From positions 20,034,501-20,098,500 of the forward strand of contig NC_081835.1 in NCBI RefSeq assembly GCF_030867095.1: DNA of 64,000 nucleotides, given 5' to 3'. Below the pieces are notes generated by a model that had not been told where the DNA came from, searched no databases, and saw nothing but the letters and a program-made list of their open reading frames with translations. Source of the stretch: Alligator mississippiensis. Its lineage: Eukaryota; Chordata; Crocodylia; Alligatoridae. Below are positions 14,001 through 25,917 of the stretch, one piece after another. Position 1 is the stretch's first letter; the number at the start of each line of letters is the position of its first letter. The position numbers were made by a program, and so were the translations under genes.

Positions 14001-17000
14001 TTCAGCTGAGCCACCAAAGCATTGCGAAGGATGTTCTTGGCTCTCTTCAGCTCCGAGTCTGTTGTACTAGTGCACAAACGCATCCTGTACAGGAGACAGA
14101 GCAAACGGGGGGCTCTCAGGGACCTCCTAACAGTCATGAGAACTGAATCCTCCGTCTACAGACGAGATTCATATTAAATCCCATTCTTTCCCTTGGGACC
14201 TCCAATCTTGCATTAACTGGACATTTGGACTTGTGATGAAGACAAGTATTCACTAGCCTGTCTTAGTCTTCACTACCCACTATTGCACTGAAGAGCCCAG
14301 AGACCCAGAAGAGTTTACAGAGGGTAGGTGGGGAGTGAAGCATCAGCTAACACCTTTCAGGTTGGAGTCACAACTACAAAGGCCTTAACGCATCCCACCA
14401 ACTGATTGTCCAAGCACCTTATAAAACCCCTAGCAGCCAGATGCAGAGCTGAAAATGCCAAAGGATTCCAATTGCTGACGTTCCCATGCAGTTTTGTAGG
14501 GCTCAAGTGTTAACTTCCTTCTCCCAACCCAAAAGTAAGCTCTGGAACAGGGACTGGCTCTTGCTCAATTTGTATGGTACGCAGCCTAGAGGGTCTCTAG
14601 TCCCATCTGGAAAAAAAAAATCAAGGCACTAGGTAGGGCATAAATATATTCTGAGAAAAAAAGATGAGCCAAACAACGTGCCAAAACCCTTCCAGACCTG
14701 GCACCAAGTGGTTTCCGATACCTGGGGTTTTTGTTTTCTGACTGGTAAATCTGAATTCAGAACCACCTCCTGCTTAAATTTTCCAAGTGTAACAAGTAGT
14801 AGAAGAGTAATACTCATCAGATCATTTGTGTTTGCTTTGTCACCCCAAAGGAAATAAGACACCCAAACATGTTAGACTGACTAGCAGCCCACTGGAATAG
14901 AGAGAGACCACAGCCAACATTCAATGAAGTGAGGGCAAAATAAGCAAAAGAATAATTTAACAGGATATCAAGAGCAGGCTTCTGGTTCCCTGAGCAACCA
15001 CTTCAAGTCTTGCTACTAGGGCTAGATAACCCACGGTCCAGATTTTTATCAAGATGCCCATGTGGGTTTGGATTCGCAAGGACCCAAGGAACCTCTACCA
15101 CCTCTAGGCCCATGAGTGGGACTGACCCCATGCAGAAAGTCTTGACCAAGTTACACTCACCATTCACCCTGACAAAAAAGCATCATATCATCTAATTTCA
15201 TACGGTCACTAACAAAATATATGCCAAAGAGGCTTGTGTCTGAGTAGCAGGTGTTGAAACTCTGGAAGCTATGGCAGAGCTCATTCTCCACTGCGTATAC
15301 AGCCAGCCTGCTGGATTGATTCTGCAAGGAAATTAAAACTGTCAGCCATTCAGGCTCTTGCAATACCAAAACCAGCTCCCAATTCCCTCCCACAGAGCGG
15401 GTACAGCACCAAGAAAGCAAACGAACCACAGCATATAAAAAGGGACCAAGGGACAGCTTGACTCAGAAAGGCTCTCAAGGTTGTCCCCCAAGGTGAAAAA
15501 AAGCATAGGATGCAGCCTTCTTGAAGGCATCACATCCCAAACCTCCTTTCCCCTCATAAGAATTGACTGAGAAGCCGGTACCAACTGCTGTTTATGAAGA
15601 GCACCATAAGGCAGGTGGGGGATTCATGGGAAGCGGCCTTGAATTTGGGTCAGTGGTGTGCAAAGGAAGAAGGGTTCTTTACAGGGACGAGAGCTACAGC
15701 CTGGGGTTTAAAAACAAGTTCTCAAGGCATTTTAATTTCAAGGCATGATTGAATCATAGGGATACACATTAGCTGGCTTTTCTTTACTATCTCCATTAAT
15801 GGAGATCATTTTGTCCCTGCTCCACAGACAAGGGATCACTGGGGTGGAAGGACCCTGCTGGGCACCCTCCTCAAAACTTGCTGGTACACATCACAAAAAT
15901 GCTCTGAGACAGGCTCATAACAGTTGTGCCTACAGCATGTCTGCAATACCTTCCTGATGCATCCCACAGAGTACAAGAATCATCCCAGATCAGCTTTATT
16001 TGCACCAAATCCTGCACTTCGCATTCATAAGCACAAGCTCTATTTTCCAAAAAACATCTCAGAATTAGAATGCAACCCACACAATATCTGGCATCTCCTC
16101 AGATATTCCTGGGAATATTCCCCACAGTAATTCTGCCCAAACACTATAGTAAAATGGACTGTCCAAACTCCCCTGCTGCACTGCCAATTCTCTTACCGTG
16201 CCACCTCCAAAGGTGCGGTCATAGCGTCCAATGATACAATTAGCTAGAAGGAGGGCAATATTGTCAGGACTCGCCCATCCAGGGCCCTCTACTGCAAAAG
16301 TGACGTGAGCCAGGGGAACGTCATCATCTCTGACACGGACCTGCAAGGGATCAGGGGATCCAGATAAGGATAAGCAAGGACTTCCCTGGAGTGTGATGTG
16401 AAGCATGGCTTCCAGGTTAAGGGACAAGACACCACAGGTTCAAGTCTCCATTAGGAGGCTGATGCAAGTGGCAGCCTCCATCCTTAATGAATTGTGGTTA
16501 CATCTAAAACCACCACACTTGGCCAGCCTCAGTGCACTGCAGCCCCATGCTGAGGCGCCACCTCCTCATGCAACAGCTACACAATTTTAGAGGGATTTCA
16601 TCCTGTAAGGGATCAGAGGCCAATTTTGCAAACGTGTACTTTGGGCTGAGCCACGAAGAACTTACGTCGCTCCCAGTGAAGCGGCAAGGTGACAGGATAG
16701 GGACTGCATCCTCCTTGTATTTAAAGGGAATTCCACTTAAATGCTGCTTAGCAAGGTCTACCAGCTCTTTGTGAGAAACACCTGGCAAGCAGAAGAGAGA
16801 GAATAAGAAATCCATAAAGCTGCATAGGCCTCCAAATTAAGGAAAAAAATACACTGCTTTTATGTGCTTTATAAGCAACCCAGAGCCCCATATGACAGCA
16901 AAAGCTTAGCACTGTAAACAGCACTCTGGCAGTACCATGGCTCCTTAGAAGAACAGGAAATGGGGGCTTACCTCCAGCAGCTGCCAGGACCATGCGAGGA

Positions 17001-20000
17001 GCCTTGTAGTGAGTGTCAATGTAGCTAGTTAGATCTGCACGAGTCAGAGACCTAAAGAACACAAGAAGTGTTCATATTCCAGCAGCCCAGGGGATAGGGA
17101 TGATGGTGAATGAGGGGTGGGGGCAATCAAGCCAACCTCCACCCCCCAACTTTCTTGGTTATAGAACAATCCTTTCCAGAAATCTGTTTGCACAAATCTT
17201 CTCCCATGCCATAACTCTCAGGACCAGAATAGGATGCTGAACTAAAAAGCTAGATGTTAAAAATCAAATGTAGACCAGATGAGTGTCAGAAGTCACTCAC
17301 AGATGGCTTCTCGGTACCCTCTGTGAATAAAAATGGAAGTCTCCATCCATTCATCCAGTGGCTGACAACCTTTATGAGTCACAAGCCAGAACCCAACCCT
17401 GGTTTGGTGTGGGCTTGGTGGTTTCAGCAGTGAGCCCACAGCAGGGATAGAGGTTGCTTCTGCCTGCGCTGAGGCCAGGCAACTGGGAGCTGCATCTGTG
17501 CCTCCACTGCTTCTCCCAGCCCCCGGCTCAGGCGCAAGTGCAGCTTCTAGCTATTAGGAAATGGAGGGAGGGCTAGGAAACAGGAAGCTGCATCTGTGCT
17601 GCTTCTGCTTCCCCTTCTCCCTGCCCTCCCTCCCCCACTCCACCCCTCCCAGCTGCAGCACAGGTGCTGCTGGAAGCTGGGCAGCCCCAGCTCAGATCCC
17701 CATGAGCCCAGTGTGCCTGTACTGTAGCTGGTGACAGGGAGGGGGAAGAGGAGCAGTAGCAAAACAGATGCAGCACCTCACTGCCCAGCCCCAGCATGGA
17801 TCTGGCTCATGGGCTGTATGTTATTGACCCATGTACTTGCTAATTGGTAAGTGCCAGTTCAGGGTCACTACTAGAGAGACCAAATTAAATGAGCATGGAA
17901 CACAATCCTCTCTTAGCAGGCTTCCATCTCACTGAGGCCTGAAGCACAGTGTTGGAAATACTCGAGAGAAGCTTATGTCGCACTGTTTGTGCCAAGCCTA
18001 CCTTGAGGCTACAAGATGTCACCTGCCAGTACCTGATACTCCAGCTTTTGCAGGCAGCGGGAAGTAGGGACTTGAGTTAAAACAAGTCCATGATGAAGAT
18101 ATCAGTTAAGTGCATAGCACTGTCCACCTTGGACAAAAGGCACAGGAAGGCTCCCTTGTATACTGGTCTGTCACAGGCACACTGTTGCCAATAAAGATCT
18201 TTTTATTTTCTCAGTACACAGATCCATGTAGCTGATGTTGTACACTTCCTCTCTCATTTAGTTCAGCGATATACACCCAAAAGGAACTGCTTAGCTTCCC
18301 AACTTCAGTCTAACAGCGGAAAAAAAAACTGCTTCAAGGTGTATATAGTACCCCAACCTGAAACTGTTTGCACGTGTTGCTCACTTTATGTTCTCGGTGG
18401 TCCCCTCAACAGTGCGAGCCAATGGAGTTCCTTGGTAAGCAGTGGCATGAAGGTAATCAAACACAACATCCGTCAAGTTGGTGTCAATTTCCTGCATCTC
18501 CTGAAGGATGGTGTTTCGCTCCTTCTCGATCTGCGAATCCTCCAAGCCACAGTTCTGCACAACATCGGCCAGAATCTCAACAGCTACAACAGGCACATAC
18601 ACAAAAGGATTAATGTTAGCAATCCCTTAACCTGGCCACAACATAATGCAATAGAAATCAGGACAGGAAACTGAGGACAGCTCAGAATTTGAAGGAAAAA
18701 GTGACACATAAGAATGTTCTAATGGGACCCTGGGGCTCAGGAAGGTAGAGATACTGGAAAACAGCAGTGGGAGAAGGTCAGTGGGACACAAAGGGCTTAT
18801 TCAGTATCTAGTTACATAGGGTCAAGTCTTTGTCTACTGTCTTCAAGACAAACTGTAATATTTTCAACTCACAGACTTTGCCACATTACAAGTCACTCCC
18901 AAAGTCTGGTGCAACATATTGCATCTGCCAAGCAGGGACAAGAAGAGCACTACAGCTTGGGAGTGCACTTGCAGGATGGGTGGGGTAGGGAGGCACGTAT
19001 TAAAGGCAAGGTGTATTGGCAGTAATGTGGATAGCACTTGTAGACTTCACTACAACAACATTTGGTTACAGCCAGGGCTATGGATTCTTGCACTTGTAGG
19101 AAAAAGCAAACCTAAATCTGTGCATGAAAGCACAGAGCTTAAAGCTATATTGCAAACAGAACCCAGAAGAGCTATATTGTGCATTTCTGACTCAAAGTAT
19201 TAATGGCTCAATAGTACTCATCTTCCCAATTCCACAATATTTCAAAGGACAACTGACATCCTTCCACTGGCATTATTAATACCAAATGCTGAATGGCAGG
19301 AGAATAGACTACAAAGGATAATTGTAAGAGAAAATGAAGCTGAAGACTAGGGGCACCGTTAGGTGGGTATGCACTTTCCAATGACCTATAAGAATGTGTA
19401 TGTGCCCAGACCACCTAACCACTACCTGAATTGCGGCTGTACCCACAGGCTCCTTAGAGAAATGCAAAAGAGAACACTTTCTTTGTCCTCAGGCTTTAAG
19501 TCAGAGTGAACAGTCCCATAGTAACACCACCTTTGGGTAGGTCCTTGGGTAAAGCTTTTATGAAGTAGGCCGTCTGCTCCCGAGAGGTGTACCCATTGAG
19601 GTGGGCTCCTATGCTTTCCACTTCTTTTTCAAAGGTGGCACAAGGACGTTTCTTTGTGCCCTAAAAAACAAACAAACACCAGATACATGCAATGAAAACT
19701 AGCTAGATTTTGCAATATCTATTGGCAAACTAAACACTACATCAATAGCATTCATGCGGTTAAGTTTCCAGTTTTTAAAAGGAACTAGAGCACTAACGTA
19801 TCACAGGACTACTCACCAGTTGAACTATTTCTAGTAAAAGGTAGGGAAGTAGGAATACCACTGTACAAGAGTGTGTGGTGACCTCAGGACCACTGCATAT
19901 AGTTCTAGTAACTCAGGTGCAAGAAAAATGAATTCAAACTGGACTGGGGTTAGAGAGGTTACTAGGATGATTGTGGGAATGGAGACCTTAGAACGGGCTT

Positions 20001-23000
20001 GTTTGGTCTTGCAAAACAAAAGCTGGAGGATAACTACTATTAGTCGGGAAAGAGATATTAACACTGGAAGACAACGTTGACAAGGCAGCATGGGTATGAA
20101 CTGGCCATAAATTTATGCTGGAAATTAGAAGGTTTCTAGCCACAGCAAGGATGCTCTGGAAGAGTCTTCTGACAGAGGTCACAGAGGCAAAAGACCATCT
20201 AGATTAAGATGGAGTTTGACAGGTTATGAAAGGGATTACACAGTGGAGTTACCTGCAATGGTAGGAGACAGAACTAGATAATCCAGGAGGTCCTTTCCAG
20301 TCCTGTGCTCCTACGACTCAGCAGATGCATCTGCATTACAGCAAGTGTTGTTCAGCAGATGGCTGCCTCTTTAGAAAGGCTAGAAACTCACAGCCATACA
20401 CAGCCATTCTTTTAACAGCCTTGTTCTTTTCATATTGGATAAGCATGAATACACATTTTTATGCAGGTTTCTCTAGTGTAAATAAATGTTGAGATCAGAA
20501 GGAAGTCTCCAGCCCCTCAAGTTCTCAAATGCTAAGCAGTGTTTCCTTTGACCTGAATTACATATCAGAGCAAACCACAGAATCTTTTCAGCCATCTTTA
20601 TGTCCATAAAAAGATAAAGGGGCTGGTATCTCAGTTAAGCAAATAAGCTCTCTTAAAAGATGAAGCGATTTTTGTTGAAGTGGGCTAAATCAGTGTCATT
20701 CAAAATATTCTGGAATTCCCACAACAGTTCTCCTGTGCAACTGTCAGGATGCTGCACCCTTATCTTACATTTACTGGAGTCCCTAACTGTCATGGCAATG
20801 ACTAGGAGCTCTAATCTCAAAGCTAACTGTACAACCCCACAACCAACATGTGAAACACTCTGGCAAGTTATGCACATGAATCCCACAAGCAATGACAAAA
20901 GCCATTGCTCTAAATTCTGCCCCTGCAAAGAATCAAGTCTGTACAAAGACTTCAAAACACTTTATCTGCAAACATGCACTAACATGGGATCGCCTCAATT
21001 TTTATTTCCTTCCAAGTATCTAGAGTAGTTTGTTTTCATATACATTATAACTGAGCCAGAGACCTGAATCAAGATTGGGATGCCACCATACTAAGTTCTC
21101 TATAGAGCCCTTTCCTTTTCACACAACCAAAGGTTGTATAAGATAGAGAACAAAGATGTGTGCGCATATTCTGGTGCTCAGAAACAGTAGATCAGGGGTT
21201 TTCAGCCTTCTGGTGGCAGCGGCCAGACACGGATCAGGGGGGCTTGCACACAGCAACAGCCGTTGCCATCTACGTCACTGTGCTGCCGCCACTACCCACT
21301 GCCCTGCTTTCCCATGGCTGGTTGCACTTGTGGCTCTGTGGCCTGCTGACGGGCCTCGCACCCAGCTAATTGTGTGCTGCCTGTCAGCAGCCTGCGGAGC
21401 CGTGTGTGCAACCGGCTGTGGGAAAGCAGTGTGCAGCAGTAGTGCAGGGTAGTGGATGGCAGCGGTAGCCACCACATACGAGCCCCCCCACCCCAGCAGG
21501 CACCTGTGCAGCCCACAGAGGGGCACCACTGCCCTCGCCCCTCCCCCAGCCCTGCTCCTGGGAGGCAGCAGCATGGGGTGACGGGTGGTGGAGCGCTGTC
21601 CCTGCCTGGTCGCATGTACCCCCTAGGACCTTTCCACGTACCCTAGGGGTATGCATATCCCCAGTTGACAACCCCTGTTGTAGATAGAAAAATCCAGTTC
21701 CTTATCACAGTCTTGACCCACCAAAACATGAGACAACAAAGTGAATAAAGAGAAAAAGAAATCAAGAGTGGGGCTCCAAAAAACCCAGTGTGATATATAA
21801 GTAACTGTCTTGGGCCAAGTCCCATGGCAGTTCCCAGCTCCAGTTACAATCTTACCTTGAATGCCAGATGTTCCACAAAGTAGCCTGCTCCATTGTTCTT
21901 TTCATTTTCATAGCGGCTCCCTACCTGGATCCACAAGCCCACCTGAGAAGAGAGATGCCCCAAGTAAATATGCTAAAGGAAATAATGCAAGCAAAAATTA
22001 ATAAGCTTCCTACAATTTTTTTTTTGGGGGGGGGGGGGGGGGAGGGAAGAGGGTGTCACATATGCACACCCACTGGCAAGAGCATAACATAAGCATATAA
22101 AGGTCTCTATCTGTGGCCCCAGCCTTCAGTGTCTCATGAGAAACAATGCTGAGCAAGTACCATCAGATGTGGGTTTTCTGAAAAAATTTGAATTGGAAAA
22201 TTTTCCAATGCTCTAAATAGAGAATGATCTGATTTAGCACATTTATTTGACTTACATTTAGTAAACAAAACTAAAAAAACACCTCCATATTAATTTTCTG
22301 TCTCAATAGCCACAAGTATTTGAACTGAAATATTTGATTAGGAAAAAAATTAAATGCAACACACTTAATGTGGTTTAAATGTTACATTCAAACAAATTCA
22401 AAGCTATGATATGCAGAGGTTTCCACTCATCTACTTCAGAGTTTAACCCTCTTCCACCGAGGTCCTTGCAGCACCTCCAGTTTCACTGTCACTAGCTGTA
22501 GAATCACTTGCATTACTTATTAGTTCCATTTCAGAATCAGATTGAGGCAAATCTGATTCAGAACTACCTGAACCATATTCTCTTTCGCTAAAGGATAGTT
22601 TTACTAATGAGTCTATGGGCAAGGGTAACTTATCATCACACTACATCTTTTTCACAAATTGTGCTTCTGTAGAATTGGAAAGAAGCAAGAGATTTTGAGA
22701 AACAGAAATAAGCTTAGCAGTGTGTTCATTTGGTTTTGATTTGACCTGCACAGTGAATTAGGTGAATTTATCCCTTGACTTTTTGGTTTGGATTATTATA
22801 TGAGTGTATTTACCCTCCTGTTTACAAATCAATAAAACATATATGTACTCTCTCACACACTTCCTAGGGATAATCACCCGAAAAACAATAATTACAGCTT
22901 TGAAACTCAGACTTGCTAACACTGTATTGGCATCCAGTCATTGAAACAGTGAATTTTTAGAAATGGAAGGTTTCCCATGGAAAAATAAAGAACTGGAAAA

Positions 23001-24418
23001 TTTTCTGCCTCACATCTCTGAGTACCATATTTGCAGGCAATGACACACTTTGCTCTCCTAATCAGCCTCAGTTTTAGCTTCTTAATTTTCCAGAACTAAA
23101 AACAAGACCAGATACATCTGGTGTCACACATGGGGACAATTATTTTGCATCATAGGTTTAAAAGATTACTTTATTTATGCCATGCATCTAGCAATGTTTG
23201 CTAATCTTCTCTCTCAATTTGTCCAAGTTGTATTCAACAATGAACAGCTGTCCTGCTCATACGAAAACTGTCTTCATTCAAAAAGCAGTATGGATGAGCA
23301 ATCTGAACAGAGCACAAAAGTATCACTGGAAGCATTTTAGACTCATTCCAAAGCAAAGCAATCAATACCTTTTGCTACTGATTCCACTGACCAGGTTGTG
23401 ACCCTAACAGCTAACAACAAAAGACAGACTACATCTCTGCTGAAAGAGGAAGTTAGTCTGAAGTCAGGCAAAGTAGACTTGAACCTTACAGACTAAATTT
23501 ATAGTTTACCTCCTGCTAGATCTCTGCTGCCAATCTTGGTTCAAATAAAGGCTGTGCTCCTTTGAAAGTCGAGAAACTTGGTACAGAACTGAGTCATCCT
23601 AAAATAAACCCCGATTCCACCTTAAAAATTACCGTGCATGTAGGTTGGCCAGACTCCTCAGATGCCACACGGAGGCCATTGTCAAGAGTGGTGACCTGAG
23701 TCTCTGGAAGACTGTGGAGTACCTGGGCATAGGAAACTGCACTGCGATTCCTTGTTAAATTCAACAGGGCTGGCTAAAGAGAAAAACATGATCAAACTGT
23801 GACTCTCACAGCATAATATAGACTATCTTGCTTCTTTAAGCAAGAAATGCCCACAGGTGCCCAGGCAGGCCACTTCTCTGGGCAGATGTGATATCTTTTA
23901 CTAGACCAACTGAGTATTTGGAAAGTTTTTTGCTAGCTTTTGGGCGCAATCACTCTTCTCCAGGCTGCCTACCCCACTCCACAGGCAGGCAGACAGCAGG
24001 GCACGACGGGTTGGCACTGCGTGGGGAAGGTGCAGCTCTGCCCCTCACTCCCCAGCCCCCGCCCCGGGGTGCTGCTGTAACCCCTCTGCGCCTGCAGCCT
24101 GCCGGCCCCGCAAGGGTTAACGCAGGCGGGCGCGGTGCCCCCCCTTTTGACGTCACCGAGCCCTCTCCGAACGTTCATCCCACTCTGCCCCCCCACGACG
24201 TTTCCATGGCGACCGCCGCGGGCAGCGACCCCATGACCTTCCCCGGCGCGAGGGCCCGGGCGTCCCCCCTCGGACCCGCTCCCCGCTGCCAGGATCCGCT
24301 CCCTCCGCCCCAGGTCCCCGCCCCGTCCCGAGCGGGCGGCGCTCACCGAGGAGCGGGGCCCCCGTAGGAGGACTCGGCCCGCGGCGCAGCCGGCCCGACA
24401 CACAGAGGAGGCCGCCAT
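11046..24418 (-). CDS. UQCRC1: UQCRC1, cytochrome b-c1 complex subunit 1 (13 exons, 481 aa)
   Basis: Core protein 1 of respiratory complex III, on the matrix side of the inner mitochondrial membrane; M16 peptidase family. Coding exons in transcript order: 24347-24418, 23633-23773, 21856-21942, 19531-19660, 18385-18583, 16972-17051, 16666-16781, 16197-16340, 15161-15321, 13999-14084, 13388-13476, 12372-12447, 11046-11110. They total 1446 bases, every junction is GT-AG, and all phases join; the human protein is 480 aa. Residues 1 to about 34 form an Arg-rich, acid-free mitochondrial presequence, with mature protein probably starting near SAVSYAQ. The M16 zinc motif is degenerate (YFVEH at 92-96, Tyr for the first His), as known for metazoan core 1, which lacks a full active site. 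The end [14 protein letters not shown] is the conserved C-terminus. The start ATG fits the presequence and lies in a CpG-rich promoter. No frame damage was seen. Confidence 0.97.
12685..12849 (+). mobile_element. CR1 LINE 3' end
   Basis: Plus-strand tail with AGGCTGGACAAGCACCT, AGGGGACTGGACTT and a terminal TTCTATTCTATGA, the CR1 3' end and its octamer-type tail. It lies in UQCRC1 intron 11, antisense to the gene. Only about 165 bases remain. Confidence 0.85.
17356..17833. mobile_element. probable non-autonomous hAT element
   Basis: The left end CAGTGGCTGACAACCTTTAT and the inverted right end (CATGGGTCAATAACATACAG on the minus strand) are related imperfect terminal inverted repeats of the CAGNGG hAT type. 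The interior is GC-rich with no coding capacity. No clean 8-bp target duplication is left. It sits in UQCRC1 intron 5. Confidence 0.55.
19850..20325 (+). mobile_element. diverged CR1/L2-type LINE fragment
   Basis: Plus-strand phrases such as GTCTTCTGACAGAGGTCACA, GATTAAGATGGAGTTTGACA and a final GAGGTCCTTTCCAGTCCTGT match the order of ORF2 end and 3' UTR in CR1-clade LINEs. It is strongly diverged and lies in UQCRC1 intron 3, antisense to the gene. Confidence 0.7.
21193..21677. mobile_element. non-autonomous hAT MITE with TSD
   Basis: The ends CAGGGGTTTTCAGCC and, inverted, CAGGGGTTGTCAACTGGGG form hAT-type terminal inverted repeats. Flanking octamers CAGTAGAT (21185-21192) and TTGTAGAT (21678-21685) match at six of eight positions, as expected of an old 8-bp hAT target duplication. 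The GC-rich interior codes for nothing. It lies in UQCRC1 intron 3. Confidence 0.8.
22016..22042. repeat. T10-G17 homopolymer tract
   Basis: Ten T followed directly by seventeen G, in UQCRC1 intron 2. The minus strand, which is the transcript sense, reads C17-A10. The exact length is prone to sequencing and assembly error. Confidence 0.9.
22192..22209. repeat. 18-bp perfect AT-rich palindrome
   Basis: ATTGGAAAATTTTCCAAT equals its own reverse complement. Related GGAAAATTTTC words recur near 22995, so this may belong to an old transposon interior in UQCRC1 intron 2. Confidence 0.75.
22443..22645 (-). pseudogene. unidentified coding-like fossil, acidic Ser-rich C-terminal tail
   Basis: The minus-strand frame ending at 22443 is open for more than 60 codons, in AT-rich sequence where so long a run is unexpected. 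It has a strongly biased, protein-like composition: a short hydrophobic start ([11 protein letters not shown]) followed by a Ser/Asp/Glu-rich tail containing [20 protein letters not shown]. Coding-like sequence seems to continue upstream on the same strand, with damage. It lies in UQCRC1 intron 2 but matches nothing in UQCRC1 and has no matching splice context. It could be the 3' end of a processed pseudogene or of a transposon-encoded protein. The parent is not recognised. Confidence 0.4.
23885..23985 (+). repeat. interspersed repeat fragment (sauropsid ATATCTTTTAYTAGACCAACT family)
   Basis: Contains GTGATATCTTTTACTAGACC, then GCTAGCTTTTGGGCGCAATC and CACTCTTCTCCAGG, a repeat tail widespread in crocodilian and turtle DNA. 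I recognise the sequence but cannot name the family with confidence. It lies in UQCRC1 intron 1. Confidence 0.6.
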
Positions 24419-24421
24419 CTT
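24411..24421 (-). promoter_or_regulatory. UQCRC1: YY1-type site overlapping the UQCRC1 start codon
   Basis: The minus strand reads AAGATGGCGGC, a close match to the YY1 consensus, with its ATG being the UQCRC1 initiator. YY1 sites placed just downstream of transcription starts are common in respiratory-chain genes. This implies a very short 5' UTR. Confidence 0.6.
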
Positions 24422-24454
24422 GCCCTACAGCGGCGAACTAGCTGGAGGAAACAA

Positions 24455-24614
24455 CGCATGCGCCGGAAGAGGTCATGGGCAGGGAAGCACACATGCGCCA
24501 AAAGACGGGTGGCGCATGCGCAAAGAGCGAGGCAAAGGGGTACGCATGCGCAGAGGAGGTGCTGGAGGGGCGGCTAGGAGGTAGCCTAGGAGTGGGATGG
24601 GTGGGCGCGTGCGC
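24455..24614 (-). promoter_or_regulatory. UQCRC1: NRF-1 palindrome cluster with ETS/GABP site
   Basis: Four matches to the NRF-1 core GCGCAYGCGC lie at 24455-24464 (CGCATGCGCC, partial), 24512-24521 (GCGCATGCGC, perfect), 24542-24551 (CGCATGCGCA) and 24605-24614 (GCGCGTGCGC, perfect on the minus strand). A CCGGAAG ETS core at 24463-24469 overlaps the first. NRF-1 and GABP (NRF-2) are the known regulators of nuclear oxidative-phosphorylation genes, which fits UQCRC1 starting 40 bases away. Confidence 0.7.
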
Positions 24615-24779
24615 GCTCCCTGCTGGTGGGAGGTGCGGCAAGCAGGGCTGCAGGAGGTGATGGAGCAGGGGGAGCTGCAGGGCCGGGAGCCTGCAGCAGC
24701 AGGAAGGTAACTTAAGGTAGCGTGTATGAGGCTATGTATGGCACAAAGCGAACTCAGTAGGCAAAGGCACGGTGCAAAA

Positions 24780-25917
24780 CAGAGTGACCTCTGTTTTATT
24801 TAACAATCAAGATCATCATCAATAAAGGATCAGTGGGATCCCTGGGCTTGCTTGCCGGATGCAAACAGGTAATACTGAGGTGTGATGGTTGACAACGAGA
24901 CTTGCAATGTGTTTCTCACGTCCAGCCTCCTCCGTCATTGCAGAGAAATCCACTTCACAAAGATAGGTAGATGGAAAAGGCAGCAAGGTCTTCAGAGCTA
25001 GGGTGCTGAGTTCTGGATATTAGTCCTTAATTTTAATCCAGGACGACAGAGATGAGGTTGCCTTGAACAATGTTTTAAGTCCTTTGTCACATGTTAACTC
25101 AAAGTGGTGGCAAGGACAACTCCTTGCGGGCATTCAGAAATGGATCACGGATCCACTGTTTCCCGATTCTCGGATTGTTCGGCGCCCGTATCCTCGCATA
25201 GCGACGCAGACAAACGTGAATTCAGTGCACGTGCTTTGATATGATTGACAATATGAATCACATCACTCAACACATACTTCAAGAATCAATCTTTGACTTG
25301 CCAACTTTTCGCGGTGAATTGCACAGTGGGTAGACTTACATTCAGGTGCCACTTCTTTTACCCTGGTCATGAAGCCAGAAAGCTTTCCAGTCATCATAGC
25401 AGCGCCATTGGTACAAAAAGTCCCACAGCTTCTTCTGAAAAATCCACAAAATTCTGGAACATGTCAAAGACTCCCCTATCCACATGTTTCCCCCAGGTTT
25501 TCGGCTTGGTTTTGAAGGCTGTGATTTTATCTGCCATTTTAAAAACAGATGCCATTCTCCCTTGCATCGAGAGAGTGAGTTTATTCAGTACCGTGAATAT
25601 GTTGCTCAAATAAGTGAGCTTAACAAGCCAGTTCTTGTTATTGAAATGCACAGCTAATGGTGATTTTTTGTCTGAGACAAATCTCTGCAACTGCTTTCTT
25701 GATTCAAAGACTCTGGTCAGGGCCTTCCCTCTCGATAGCCAATGATATTCTGTATGCAGGAGAAGCTGCTTGTGTTCAGCGCCCATATCCTTGCATAGCG
25801 ATGCGGACAAACGTGAATTCCGTGCATGTGCTTTGATGTGATTGACAGTGTGAATCACATCACTCACCACCTCATGTAGTTCAGGAGACAGTCTTCGACT
25901 TGCCAACATTTCGCCGT
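24780..25917 (-). pseudogene. hAT (Charlie-like) transposase fossil, two head-to-tail partial copies
   Basis: On the minus strand, copy A (about 25400-25917) reads as hAT transposase of the ZBED5/SCAND3-related kind, with HTVNHIKAHARNSRLSASL, CKDMGAEHKQLLLHTEYHWL and SRGKALTRVFESRKQL in order. It is followed directly by copy B (about 24930-25430), which starts again upstream (NGAAMMTGKLSGFMTRVKEV, then a Cys-His stretch), repeats the same region at 25180-25310, and ends with the C-terminal dimerisation motif TYLCEVDFSAM near 24950. The repeated part is about 80-85 percent identical by eye. Both copies are frame-damaged. The neighbouring GC-rich modules may be the 5' end of the same element. 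Confidence 0.85.

Larger units (their letters stand above)
23990..24640. promoter_or_regulatory. UQCRC1: CpG island over UQCRC1 exon 1 and promoter
   Basis: Dense CpG sequence covers the start of intron 1, exon 1 and about 220 bases upstream of the start codon, and contrasts with the AT-rich introns on its left. It contains a consensus CRE, TGACGTCA, at 24148-24155 inside intron 1. This is typical of a constitutively active nuclear gene for a mitochondrial protein. Confidence 0.8.
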
